From contig JADHVS010000016.1 in assembly GCA_016783865.1 (NCBI GenBank), forward strand, positions 1 to 39,797: a stretch of DNA of 39,797 nucleotides, written 5' to 3'. Made by a program: the position numbers and the translations under genes. Position 1 is the first letter of the stretch; each line of letters starts with the position of its first letter. This document shows positions 7,000 to 16,542 of the stretch, piece after piece. A model generated the notes under the pieces. It was not told the origin of the DNA. It saw nothing but the letters and a program-made list of their open reading frames with translations, and searched no databases. Source of the stretch: Bacteroidales bacterium. Its GTDB lineage: Bacteria > Bacteroidota > Bacteroidia > Bacteroidales > SM23-62.

Positions 7000-9378
7000 T
7001 CACTTTTCACCCATCACAGTAATTTTTTTCTCCAGCACATTCCCGAGCTCATCGACCAATACAATTATGTGTTCTCCTTGCTCCGGATTGATTCCCATCT
7101 GATGGATGTGCTGTGTCATGCCAAGGTACTGGTCATCCAGGTGCCAGTAAATCTTTGTATCAGATCTTCTGTGGGCCGCCTCAAGAACCAGCTGACCACG
7201 GCTGCCATCCATCTCATATGGGATATATACCCGGGCGTTGTGTTTGGGATAGATCAGGTCCATGGCGGCAATTTCCTCAGATACCACACAATCCGGGTGC
7301 ATGGGAGGTAAAACCCGGTAGTCAGGATTTTTTGATTGATAATAATACTCCTGAACAGGAGGCAATACAAACCATGGCTCATGAACCATCCCGGTTAGCT
7401 CCGCACAGTCGCTGTTTACCCTGAACTTTTTATCGGGTGTAAGATGAACCATCTGGTGATAAGGACATGGTATTGAATTCAGGCAGGCTTCAGGAACCCG
7501 GATTGTATCAGGATCAGGGCAAAACCTTCCTGCCAGGTGCCCGCTTTGACTGCAAACAGAAACCTGCCGGAGTTCATCCAGCGGAGGCTCAAACCAGGAA
7601 GTATTGGGAAGGCTATTTAAAACATCGAACAAAATAGGTGCTGCAGTCGTAACACCTATAAGACCAGGCCTGCCTTCACCATCTGCATTCCCTGCCCAAA
7701 CACCAATAGTGTATTCGGGTGTGGTACCAACGGCCCATCCATCCCGGAAACCAAAACTGGTGCCAGTTTTCCAGGCCACTTTTCTGGAAGATTCAAACAG
7801 TTTCCAGCCATATTCCCTTGCTGGCCTGTTTACCTCAATCAATGATTGAAATGTTGTCCATATTGAAGCAGCACTCAGAAGGTTACTTTCAGTTAGAAAG
7901 GTTAACTTGCGGTTAGATGTAAACTGTGATGAGGCTTGATAAAACAAGTTTGGACCATGCCAGTCTTCCATGATGTATTGCTGGTCATATTGCTCATAAT
8001 GATTTAAAACCCGGGCAAAACTGCAGAATATACCAGTGATATCCCATAAGGTGCCTTCCGCTCCTCCAAGAATCAGGGATAATCCATAGTGCTCTGCAGG
8101 GTGGTTTAAGGTCGACAAGCCTAACTTATTCAGATAATAGTAAAATCTGCTCAAACCAAATTTTTGCAGCATTATTACTGAAGGGATGTTAAGCGATCTC
8201 TCGAGTGCTCTTCGGGCCGGTACGGCGCCATCATATGTAAAGGAGAAGTTTTTTGGAGTATATCCGGTGTAATAGGTAGGGATATCAGGCACAAGGGTGC
8301 CAGGCAGGATCTCGCCATGGTGTAGCATGGCAGTATATAAAACAGGCTTTAAAATACTCCCGGTGCTGCGCGGGGCCATAATGATATCAACATCAGGACT
8401 ATATTCCGGCTTACCAGGATTGCTGGTATTACCGACATAACCAAGCACATCTCCTGTTTCAACTTCTAAAACCAGACAGGCAGCATTATGTATTTCGTTA
8501 TATTTCAGGATATTGTGATGCTGTTCAACGATCTGGATCAGTCGCGTTTGAATGTTTTTATCGATCGTTGTCCTGAGCTTCTCGCCTTTGTGATGTATAA
8601 ATACCTGGCTCAATACGTGAGGGGCAAGTGAGGGTAACGGTAAAGGTTCCTCCGGGAGGGGTTCAAGCTTGGAAAGCACACAGGTTGTGCTGTCTATTTT
8701 GCCTTTCCGGTTAAGTTTGTCCAACAGGCGGTTTCGTTTTTCGAGTAAATGATCCCTGTTTCTTCCCGGGTGGATCAGGGCAGGGGAATTAGGAAGGACG
8801 GCCAGCATGGCGGATTCGGCCCAGGATAAATCTTGTGGATCACGACCAAAATACCTCCACGAGGCAGCATCCAATCCAACCACATTACCGCCAAAGGGTG
8901 CATTGGATGAATATAATGCCAATATCTCATCTTTTGAATATGTTGTCTCGAGCCTGACAGCTAAAACCATTTCAATGAGTTTTTCACGGATAGTCCTTCT
9001 CTTTCCTTTTCTTGAAAGCCTGATGACCTGCATGGTTAGTGTACTGCCTCCGCTCACAATCCTTCCTGACCGGATATTTTTATATAAGGCTCTGAATAGT
9101 GAAACCGGGTTTATTCCCGGGTGCTTGTAGAAATATTGGTCCTCAAAAAGCAGAACACTTTGCGTAAATTTTTCCGGTACCCCGGGATTATAAGGGAATC
9201 TCCACTGTCCGTCATCGGCTATTTTAGCCCCTAACAGGTCACCTTCCCTGTCGGTAATGACCGTACTGGTTGGACTATCAAATAAGGAATCCGGAAGAAT
9301 GTGCCAATAGAATATCAGGCACAAAAGAATCGACAGACCAAATACAACTGCACTTTTATTTATCCTTACAGCTTTCAT
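7000..9378 (-). CDS. pbpC: Penicillin-binding protein 1C (bifunctional glycosyltransferase/transpeptidase-type)
   Basis: An inner-membrane peptidoglycan synthase of 792 residues. A transmembrane anchor spans about 10-26. The GT51 domain (about 40-220) has the catalytic glutamate E79 in LLFEDQYFYKHPG and the GGSTLTMQ motif at 110-117. The penicillin-binding domain has its nucleophile S341 in STGSILKP with K344, a RSLNIPS motif, and WKTGTSFGFRDGW near residue 535. A C-terminal PBP1C-type domain (about 690-790) follows cysteine-containing segments (CSQSGHLAGRFC). It lies downstream of the A2M lipoprotein gene on the same strand, 71 bases away, the pairing known for E. coli pbpC-yfhM. Confidence 0.96.
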   Translation of the reverse strand: MKAVRINKSAVVFGLSILLCLIFYWHILPDSLFDSPTSTVITDREGDLLGAKIADDGQWRFPYNPGVPEKFTQSVLLFEDQYFYKHPGINPVSLFRALYKNIRSGRIVSGGSTLTMQVIRLSRKGKRRTIREKLIEMVLAVRLETTYSKDEILALYSSNAPFGGNVVGLDAASWRYFGRDPQDLSWAESAMLAVLPNSPALIHPGRNRDHLLEKRNRLLDKLNRKGKIDSTTCVLSKLEPLPEEPLPLPSLAPHVLSQVFIHHKGEKLRTTIDKNIQTRLIQIVEQHHNILKYNEIHNAACLVLEVETGDVLGYVGNTSNPGKPEYSPDVDIIMAPRSTGSILKPVLYTAMLHHGEILPGTLVPDIPTYYTGYTPKNFSFTYDGAVPARRALERSLNIPSVIMLQKFGLSRFYYYLNKLGLSTLNHPAEHYGLSLILGGAEGTLWDITGIFCSFARVLNHYEQYDQQYIMEDWHGPNLFYQASSQFTSNRKLTFLTESNLLSAASIWTTFQSLIEVNRPAREYGWKLFESSRKVAWKTGTSFGFRDGWAVGTTPEYTIGVWAGNADGEGRPGLIGVTTAAPILFDVLNSLPNTSWFEPPLDELRQVSVCSQSGHLAGRFCPDPDTIRVPEACLNSIPCPYHQMVHLTPDKKFRVNSDCAELTGMVHEPWFVLPPVQEYYYQSKNPDYRVLPPMHPDCVVSEEIAAMDLIYPKHNARVYIPYEMDGSRGQLVLEAAHRRSDTKIYWHLDDQYLGMTQHIHQMGINPEQGEHIIVLVDELGNVLEKKITVMGEK

Positions 9379-9407
9379 TGTATATACAGAGATTGCAGTC
9401 TGAACAA

Positions 9408-9420
9408 TGTGATAATCACA
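9408..9420. promoter_or_regulatory. Perfect 13-base palindrome between A2M and pbpC
   Basis: TGTGATAATCACA has 6-base arms around a single A. It lies 30 bases upstream of the pbpC start, in the 71-base gap after the A2M stop. The half-sites resemble CRP halves but the inner spacing (3 bases between TGTGA and TCACA) is too short for a standard CRP site. It could be an operator for another dimeric regulator. Confidence 0.35.
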
Positions 9421-9449
9421 AGAAAATATGAAACATTAACTGTTTCAAC

Positions 9450-12400
9450 CTAATCTTTATCTACCTCAATCCATTTCCCGGGTCTTCTCGCATTGACTCT
9501 TTCATCATACATGGCTTCGCAGTATACTGTCGGAAGGTAATACTTACCTACATATGCCGCATTAAGTTGGATGACAAATGTTTTTCTTTCATACCTGGGA
9601 AGGTGAAAATAGGTATATACCCGGTCATCCCGAATATCCTGATAATTTGGGACGGATGACTGGTGAATGGAGGTAAAATCATCCATTCTGGTATTGTGAA
9701 TTTCCCATCCGGAAGGGAATATCTGGGTAAGTGCCATATCCCTGTAATTTTCGGTACCCGATGGATTTGATACGGTAACATGCGCCAGGAAATCGATACC
9801 CTGGATAATGTTTACCGGATCGATTGAATAACCATCCATATTGGTATATTCGACCTGTAAAGTCAGGTTATTATTGGCGACAGTCTGGTCCCCGGTCTCA
9901 GGAATACCCTGCATGGTTAAGCGGGCAAACAATATTCCCTTTCCTTTATTTTTTACCGTGACGTGACCTGTTTGTTGATTTGTGACATTCATTTTATGCT
10001 GGGCTACGGCCAGTTTTGTAGCTGCATTAACTGTTTTTCCTCCCGCTTCCAGAGAGAATTCATATTTCATTTCTTTTGAGGTGGCATCAGAACCGGCGAA
10101 TTTTGTAATTGCCAATAAACAGTAAGCAGTAGTCTGGGTACTCATCCAGCTTTGGCTGCTCAGCTGCTCTGACATTTTTTGTACGAGATCGATCCCTTTT
10201 GCCCTCTGATCCAACAGTGTTAGGGTTTCGAGGATCATTGCCCAGTCTCTTTCCTTTGAACCATAAGTATAATTGAAGCCGGAATAGTCAGCAACCTCCG
10301 TTGTCACATTCCCAATCATTTTTGAAGCAATCTCTGTTTGTCCCGCAAGAACATAAGCTGCGGCCAGTCGCCAGGTTGCCTGTACAGAAAGATTCTCCTC
10401 CTCCTTTAAACGATTCATAGAGCCGAGATCGGGTGAATTGGCCAGCGCCAGGGTATATAACCTGTAAGCCTGGATCAAATCACTCTGCTGATATTTTTCA
10501 TTTGATTTTCTCCACTGCTTTGCTGCCTTTTTCTGATAACGCACCCATTTCTTTTTAAAGTCTACAGGCAGGTTATAACCCTTAGTTTCTGCCTCAAGCA
10601 TGAAATGTCCTGCATAGGATGTACCCCAATCGCTTTCATATTGATCTCCAGGCCAGTAACTTAGTCCTCCGCTTGGAAGCATAAATGTATTCAGGCTGCG
10701 GATAGCAGCCTTAACATTTTCCTCAGTTTTATCGATAGTTTTTTCATCAAGCTCCATTACATCACCCAGGAAAAGTTGAGGGAAAGCACCTGAGGTGGTT
10801 TGTTCAATACATCCATGTGGATAATCCGTCAGATATTTTAACCGTCGTCCAAAATCAACAGGAGGCATATTTGAAACCTCAAGGGTGGCGGTATTTGTTC
10901 CTGCCATTCCAGCCAGCCGAAATGAGGTCTCCCAGGTTTCCCCTGGCTCAACAATGGTATCAATAAATTCAGTTACGGGTGGATTTGGATTTCTGATGTC
11001 CAGCTCAATGTCATATTGGGCAGTCTGGGATCCGCTTTTGACCCTGACGGTAACTTTACCTATGCCTAATCCTGGTTTTGCCTTCAGGTCGAAATCGGTC
11101 ATCTTGTCTCCGATATCTCTGAAATTCAGGATTCTTTTCGAATCTCCAACAATCTCAATGAGATTATTAGTTTCCACGGTGACATCCACCTCTTTCATAT
11201 TTTCTTCCATGGCAAAGACCGTCACCGGTAACTTAACCTCTTCGTTAGGTCCCAGCACCCTGGGCAGAGTTGCCAGCACCATGAGTGGTTTTCTGACCGG
11301 AGTTACTTTATCGGCCCAACCATAGGCAACCTGATTACCAGCCACCACCATGGTTTTAACAGAACCTATATACCTGGGCATATGAATAGTGTGTGAGTTG
11401 GTCTGACCCTTTTTCAATGTAAAGGGACCAATGAACTTAACCATTGGAGGAAAACGATTGGCTTTGCTTTGAGCTCCTTCACCTTCTCCATCTTCTTCCC
11501 AGCCACCACCAATGCTGAAAATCTTCTCCATCTTTCCACCGTATGCTCCCAGTACCATATCATAGATATCCCATGTCTTAACACCCAGTGCTTCCCTGGC
11601 ATAGAATACCGACCAGGGATCAGGGGTTCTAAATCGAGTCAGATCCAGTAATCCTTCATCAACAATTGCAACGGTATAGGAACATTCTATCCCGTTTCTC
11701 TCTTTAACCTGGATGGTTACAGCTTCTTCGGGCTCCAGCACATCCGGCATTTTTAATTCCGGCTCAAGCTTGGTCCCGGGATTTTCCACAGAGAGAGGAA
11801 TCACACCATATAACCTGATGGGCAGGTCATTTAACGATTGTGCATGAGGCTGAACAAGGGTAACATTAACAAATACATTCGGTGTCATCTGGTCGGAGAT
11901 GGGTAGATTAAACCTGGTTTCAGGTTCTATTGCCTCAACCCAGTGTGCTTCAACCACCCGTGAACCATTTTCAATACTGATCAACGCCCTGCCCTGTCCG
12001 GAGGCAGGGATAGACAAAATAGCAGTTTCTCCAACCATATACTTTTGTTTGTCGGCACTGAAAGTAAGCATGGCTGCACCACCCGGATTTTCTCTCTGTG
12101 CCCTTCCTGCCCAGCCCGGCCAGTCGATATAAACGATTTTCCCGGTAGCATGGCCGCTAACCGGATCAACCACCCTGACCAGATATCTTCCCCATTCAGG
12201 ATAGTCTATTCTGAAAGTAAATTTCCCTTCTCCGTTCCGGGTGCTTACCTTTTCACTAACTAAAGCGGAATGCTGGGAGCTTCCGATATAGGAAGCCAGG
12301 TTGTCGTATGAGGCATCCCACCACCATCTCCAGTTGATTTTATAAACCTTGCAATCGAGATTGGAGCGGGATATTTTGTTGCCATCCGGATCAACAGTTA

Positions 12401-15044
12401 TTATCTCAACGGTATGGGTCGTATCGGTAAGCAGCATACCCTTCGCTTTATCTCCCTTCGGTGTTTTTATCCCCACAAAACTTGTATAGGGAGAATACGG
12501 GATGGAGTATCTGTCGATACTGAATTCACCGCTTTCCTCAAATACACGTGTGATGAAATGAGCCTGAAGCATACCCGGTGCAGAAGATCCCACAGAAAGA
12601 TCGGTTGAAAAGTTAGCTGTCCCTTCATCATTCAATCTTGAATCAAAGATGGTTTGCTCTTCTGAATAGAAAGTTCTGGCAGGATCGTCGAAAGCATAAT
12701 CAGCATACTTTGAAAATTGTGTTTTTATCTGATTAAGCATTACCGTTATCTGAGCCCTGAGGTTTCTGGCAATGGCTCCATGTAGCCAGGTAGCCTGAAT
12801 TGATCCCCTGATATCGGGTTTTGTGACCGATAGTTTTTCTGTGCCGAAGTCGAGATTGATTTTAATCCTGTTAGGTTTCACTGTTTCGATACGAAGCCAT
12901 TGAGTAAATGTGGTTCCGCCCACCTTTATCCTGGCTGTCCAGTTTCCGGTTGGAGCATCGGGCGAGGTGGCAGTAATGAAGCTGTAAAAACCGTTTTGTC
13001 CTGTTGTTTTCACCATTTTTCTAATCACCTGGCCCATCGGATTTATCAATTCGAAGCTGACCGGGTGATTCGCCGGCAGGCTTTTTTTCTTGTCTTCAAG
13101 CATGAAGGTCAGATACAATGTATCGCCGGGGCGCCATACTCCACGTTCACCATAAATATATCCTTTGATGCCTTTTTGAACGACACTTCCGGATACATCA
13201 AATTTGCTCAATGAAAGAGAGGAGCCGTCATCCAGCCTTAAGTATCCGCGCTGATCACCATTCTTGGCAATCAGGTAAAATGGTTTTCCTCCAAGGTCAA
13301 CTGTTGCCAGTCCGTCAGAATTGGTGGAAGTGGTACCCAGCAGTTGCTGCTGATAATTGTATACTTCAACTTCGATACCGGTTATGGGCTCTGTGGTGCG
13401 CAGATCACATACAGCAAAAGTCATAGAATTGTCTGATCCACCCTTGGCAATGATTCCCAGGTCGGACGCCAGGATGTTTCTGGCCACGGTCCTGTGGCTC
13501 CCGTAATAATAATCCGAGCAGGGATCTTCGCGCTCTTCCCAGTCATAATAGTAGTAATACTCATCCCCGTAATCATTATAGTATGACTCATACGAATCCC
13601 AATAACTTAATTCATCTTCAAAAACATTATCATAATCCTCATCCATCTCTTCCAGTTTGTTTGTAGCTTCCCCGGCATCTTCACAAGGGTATAGAGAATG
13701 CTTCCGCTTAAAACTGAACTCAACCCTGTAAATGGCACCCGGTTGCGTCTGGACCAATTCTGAAAGATCAATAGAATAGGTGTTCCATGATCCATAGTCC
13801 AGCGGTGCTCCGGATGTCAACTCAACCGTCTTCTTGTGGATCAGTCTGCCAACACGCTTAAGCTGGTTATTGCCATCCAGATAGTTTATCTGTAAAAACT
13901 GTCCGATATTGCTTTCATAGATCTGAATGATCCTAACCTCTACGGCTTTCAGGTTAACTGCCTCAAACGGAAAAATCAAACCATCTGAGTTAGGCAGGAT
14001 AACGCCATTACCGAGTAACCTGACCGCAGGTTTCACTTCCTCAAAACTTACATCATATGTATTATCCTTTTTAAGCTTATAGCCCTGGCTGTTTTTAATA
14101 CCTGCTTCAACATATACTTTAAGACTACCTATCTGACGTACAGAGGGATAAACTTTTATTTCATTTTCTTCAATAATGAATTGTAAATCGCTTCCATTAT
14201 CCAGGCGAATCAATCCATCGAGGTACTGGTTTGATTGCAGTGGGTCGGAGAAAACAAGCCGCACATATTGTTCAGGATGCTGGACGACTGAAATTGACAT
14301 TATTGAAAAATCCCCAAGTGCAGGTATAGTAATGGTTTCAGTTCCGGAAAGGTCAACGTTGATAGGCCTGCCATCCCAGGAGACAACTGCTGAGCCTTCC
14401 TCTTCGGTACGGAGGATGCTATCGATGATAAATTGGTGGGATGTACCTTCAGATCCATGGATCCATGAAATACCTAACTTTTGATTTTCTTGTTTTGCTG
14501 ACAATACCTTTTCTATCTCTTCATCATCAATGATATCAGCCGTTAATAAGGTTCCCCCGAGCCTATGCCATTTCATATCACTTGAAGAATATGATTTCAG
14601 TGGTTCAAACTGAACACTAAAAGTCTGGGTAATGGTCTGAAACTGAAACTCAAATGTTTTAAGATGGTCAGGGACCTCAGAAACTTTACCCAGATCAAAT
14701 TTGACAGTGTAAACAGTTCCGGATTTAAGGGATACTTCCGGCACAAATTCAATAGTCCTTTGATCGATCCAATAGGTGGATCCTTTCAATCCGGGTTGAA
14801 ATTTGAATAAATTATCCTCAATCGGCTCGTTGGCGGTAATCTCCTCTGGATATTCGGCCGCCAGCCGGATCATGATGCTGGATTCTATTGATACCTGACC
14901 TGAAGTAAATGCAGACACATAGGATGTAAATTCAGGATCAATGGTAAAGACGGGTTCTGCTTTCTTTTTGCAACTGAAAATGATGACTAAAAGCAATAAG
15001 AATAAGGGAAAACGTTTCAGGATGAATGAGTTAGTGGAAATCAT
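9450..15044 (-). CDS. Bacterial alpha-2-macroglobulin family lipoprotein
   Basis: A very large (1864-residue) envelope protein of the A2M protease-trap family. The N-terminus is a lipoprotein signal: hydrophobic stretch 12-24 then a lipobox ending at C25 (IIFSC). Macroglobulin-type beta domains fill the first two thirds (for example YGERGVWRPGDTLYLTF). The thioester motif is intact as HGCIEQ, with C1412 and Q1415, followed by the alpha-helical TED domain and a receptor-binding-like C-terminus. Known role of the family: covalent trapping of attacking proteases in the periplasm, partnered with PBP1C, the next gene. Odd feature: a Tyr/Asp/Glu-rich insertion at about 454-516, including five tyrosines in a row. 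A palindrome precedes the start. Confidence 0.95.
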   Translation of the reverse strand: MISTNSFILKRFPLFLLLLVIIFSCKKKAEPVFTIDPEFTSYVSAFTSGQVSIESSIMIRLAAEYPEEITANEPIEDNLFKFQPGLKGSTYWIDQRTIEFVPEVSLKSGTVYTVKFDLGKVSEVPDHLKTFEFQFQTITQTFSVQFEPLKSYSSSDMKWHRLGGTLLTADIIDDEEIEKVLSAKQENQKLGISWIHGSEGTSHQFIIDSILRTEEEGSAVVSWDGRPINVDLSGTETITIPALGDFSIMSISVVQHPEQYVRLVFSDPLQSNQYLDGLIRLDNGSDLQFIIEENEIKVYPSVRQIGSLKVYVEAGIKNSQGYKLKKDNTYDVSFEEVKPAVRLLGNGVILPNSDGLIFPFEAVNLKAVEVRIIQIYESNIGQFLQINYLDGNNQLKRVGRLIHKKTVELTSGAPLDYGSWNTYSIDLSELVQTQPGAIYRVEFSFKRKHSLYPCEDAGEATNKLEEMDEDYDNVFEDELSYWDSYESYYNDYGDEYYYYYDWEEREDPCSDYYYGSHRTVARNILASDLGIIAKGGSDNSMTFAVCDLRTTEPITGIEVEVYNYQQQLLGTTSTNSDGLATVDLGGKPFYLIAKNGDQRGYLRLDDGSSLSLSKFDVSGSVVQKGIKGYIYGERGVWRPGDTLYLTFMLEDKKKSLPANHPVSFELINPMGQVIRKMVKTTGQNGFYSFITATSPDAPTGNWTARIKVGGTTFTQWLRIETVKPNRIKINLDFGTEKLSVTKPDIRGSIQATWLHGAIARNLRAQITVMLNQIKTQFSKYADYAFDDPARTFYSEEQTIFDSRLNDEGTANFSTDLSVGSSAPGMLQAHFITRVFEESGEFSIDRYSIPYSPYTSFVGIKTPKGDKAKGMLLTDTTHTVEIITVDPDGNKISRSNLDCKVYKINWRWWWDASYDNLASYIGSSQHSALVSEKVSTRNGEGKFTFRIDYPEWGRYLVRVVDPVSGHATGKIVYIDWPGWAGRAQRENPGGAAMLTFSADKQKYMVGETAILSIPASGQGRALISIENGSRVVEAHWVEAIEPETRFNLPISDQMTPNVFVNVTLVQPHAQSLNDLPIRLYGVIPLSVENPGTKLEPELKMPDVLEPEEAVTIQVKERNGIECSYTVAIVDEGLLDLTRFRTPDPWSVFYAREALGVKTWDIYDMVLGAYGGKMEKIFSIGGGWEEDGEGEGAQSKANRFPPMVKFIGPFTLKKGQTNSHTIHMPRYIGSVKTMVVAGNQVAYGWADKVTPVRKPLMVLATLPRVLGPNEEVKLPVTVFAMEENMKEVDVTVETNNLIEIVGDSKRILNFRDIGDKMTDFDLKAKPGLGIGKVTVRVKSGSQTAQYDIELDIRNPNPPVTEFIDTIVEPGETWETSFRLAGMAGTNTATLEVSNMPPVDFGRRLKYLTDYPHGCIEQTTSGAFPQLFLGDVMELDEKTIDKTEENVKAAIRSLNTFMLPSGGLSYWPGDQYESDWGTSYAGHFMLEAETKGYNLPVDFKKKWVRYQKKAAKQWRKSNEKYQQSDLIQAYRLYTLALANSPDLGSMNRLKEEENLSVQATWRLAAAYVLAGQTEIASKMIGNVTTEVADYSGFNYTYGSKERDWAMILETLTLLDQRAKGIDLVQKMSEQLSSQSWMSTQTTAYCLLAITKFAGSDATSKEMKYEFSLEAGGKTVNAATKLAVAQHKMNVTNQQTGHVTVKNKGKGILFARLTMQGIPETGDQTVANNNLTLQVEYTNMDGYSIDPVNIIQGIDFLAHVTVSNPSGTENYRDMALTQIFPSGWEIHNTRMDDFTSIHQSSVPNYQDIRDDRVYTYFHLPRYERKTFVIQLNAAYVGKYYLPTVYCEAMYDERVNARRPGKWIEVDKD

Positions 15045-15058
15045 GATGTACAGATTTT

Positions 15059-15077
15059 AATTTGATAAAATCAAATT
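15059..15077. promoter_or_regulatory. Inverted repeat upstream of the A2M gene
   Basis: AATTTGAT and ATCAAATT are exact reverse complements around AAA, 15-33 bases upstream of the A2M start codon. It could be an operator or a 5' leader hairpin. The remaining bases 15078-15202, before the stop of the next gene upstream, show no further gene. Confidence 0.35.
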
Positions 15078-15202
15078 TAAGAAATATGTATAATCAGGAC
15101 TCGGGGAAAGAAACAAATATGATATTTTAATTTGCTCCTGACTGGAAGTTATAAAACTTAAGAGATGAATATATTATGTTAAGGAAAAGGAGTAGCAATT
15201 GA

Positions 15203-16132
15203 TCACCTTATTCTAAATTCAACTGGTAAGGTCACGTCCATTTGGCTTACTTTATTATCCAGTTTCCCGGGGATCCAGGCTGGAAACGACGAGACGATAC
15301 GAAGAGCTTCTGCATTAAAAGATTCTTCCTGGGAGCCCTGGATGATTCTTGAATTTATAACTTTCCCGGTAGTTTCGACGGAAAAAGTAACAAATACAAT
15401 ATCTTCCTTTTCTTCTTTCAGTGCTTGTTTCGGGTATTTCAATTCTTTATGAAGGTATTCGAGAAGGGCGGCCCGTCCTCCTTTGAACTGGGGTTGTACC
15501 ATATATGGAAAATATTCAATGGAATCACCTTCAACGGAAAAACACTGGCCTTCAACGAGTCGGCCACGATCATAAAGGTCTTTCCTGATCATTTGACCAT
15601 TATCATAATAGGTAATAAAATTTCCATGCCTCTCTCCCTTATCATATTGAGCGTCAAGCTGAAGAATACCCTTTTTATTCCATTTTTTATGGGGACCTTC
15701 GGGGAGTCCTTTATTAAAATTTTGACGTGTTTGAAGTTGTCCGTTTTCAAACCACTCCAGGTATGTTCCATGGAGCAAGTTGTCTTTATATTCACACGAT
15801 TGTTGTTTGGAACCATACTCGTAATACCAAATGAAAGCTCCTTCCCGGAAATCGGGCCTGATAGTCCTGTAGGTACCGGTCATCTGCTCCTGCCCTGACA
15901 GGAAGTAATCAGTCACATAAAATAAAAACTGGCCGCTTATATCCATTTTTATGATCCTGTAATACCTCGCATTTTCTTTTTCTGTTTGTTCCCAAGTCCG
16001 GTTGAAATACATAGTGTCGGTAACAATCTGAGAATTAAGCCCTGACGTTAAAAACACAAATAAGAGTAGAAGGTATATTTTATTCAAGTGAAACCTTAAC
16101 TGGTGGCTGTCTAGATCTTTCATGGTATCCAT
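15203..16132 (-). CDS. MORN-repeat protein with a C-terminal TonB domain
   Basis: A 309-residue exported protein. A hydrophobic signal segment spans about 18-35 (KIYLLLLFVFLTSGLNSQ). Residues about 100-200 carry several MORN-type repeats (GTYLEWFENGQLQTR, HGNFITYYDNGQMIRK). Residues about 212-309 are a TonB C-terminal domain: QPQFKGGRAALLEYLHKELKYP, then FVTFSVETTGKVINSRI and a final VTLPVEFRI strand. There is no N-terminal TonB-type anchor plus proline-rich linker, so it may be a periplasmic or outer-membrane partner rather than a classic energy transducer. Its ATG begins one base after the rnpA stop (TGAAATG), so translation is probably coupled; an in-frame ATG three codons later is an alternative. 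Confidence 0.85.
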   Translation of the reverse strand: MDTMKDLDSHQLRFHLNKIYLLLLFVFLTSGLNSQIVTDTMYFNRTWEQTEKENARYYRIIKMDISGQFLFYVTDYFLSGQEQMTGTYRTIRPDFREGAFIWYYEYGSKQQSCEYKDNLLHGTYLEWFENGQLQTRQNFNKGLPEGPHKKWNKKGILQLDAQYDKGERHGNFITYYDNGQMIRKDLYDRGRLVEGQCFSVEGDSIEYFPYMVQPQFKGGRAALLEYLHKELKYPKQALKEEKEDIVFVTFSVETTGKVINSRIIQGSQEESFNAEALRIVSSFPAWIPGKLDNKVSQMDVTLPVEFRIR

Positions 16133-16133
16133 T

Positions 16134-16532
16134 TCAACGGTTAAATTCCGTGTTAACTTGTTTTATTAAAGTGGAAAGTGAATCCTGCATGCCCTTTAAT
16201 ATTTTGTCGTACGAATATATTTCATTTGGCATATAAATAAAAACAAACTTAAGGCCAATATTGTTTTCTGCAAGGTGATCGTACAGCTGATGTTTATTTA
16301 TTCTATAGGATTCTTTGAGCCTTCTCTTGATAAGGTTCCTGTCTACTGCTCTTTTAAACTTCTTTTTTGGAACCACGAATGCTGCCTTTACCGGAAATGT
16401 TCCGGAAGCTCCGGGAAATGTTTTCCAGAAAATTTTGAATGGATAGGATTTGAATAAATGACCTTCAGATAATAGTGATCCGATTTCTCTCGAACTTTTA
16501 AGCCGTTCGGCTTTTTTAAAGGTATTTTTCAA
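16134..16532 (-). CDS. rnpA: Ribonuclease P protein component
   Basis: The protein cofactor that helps the RNase P RNA cleave tRNA 5' leaders. The family signature is present as FKRAVDRNLIKRRLKESYR (residues 59-77), the basic RNR motif, preceded by AAFVVPKKKFK. The N-terminus LKSSREIGSLLSEG matches the usual start of the fold. At 132 residues it is normal length. It follows hemD by 10 bases and is followed by the MORN/TonB gene with a one-base gap, so all three are probably one transcript. The usual rpmH neighbour is absent, as is common in Bacteroidota. Confidence 0.95.
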   Translation of the reverse strand: MKNTFKKAERLKSSREIGSLLSEGHLFKSYPFKIFWKTFPGASGTFPVKAAFVVPKKKFKRAVDRNLIKRRLKESYRINKHQLYDHLAENNIGLKFVFIYMPNEIYSYDKILKGMQDSLSTLIKQVNTEFNR

Positions 16533-16542
16533 TAACCTTAAA

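Noticed and set aside
9408..9420. CRP-binding site
   Set aside because: TGTGA and TCACA are separated by 3 bases rather than 6, so it does not fit the CRP consensus; kept only as an unassigned palindrome.
10885..11325. 146-codon plus-strand frame inside the A2M gene
   Set aside because: It lies wholly antisense to a well-supported coding frame and shows no family motif.
15425..15898. 157-codon plus-strand frame opposite the MORN/TonB gene
   Set aside because: It is antisense to the MORN and TonB coding sequence; no independent support.
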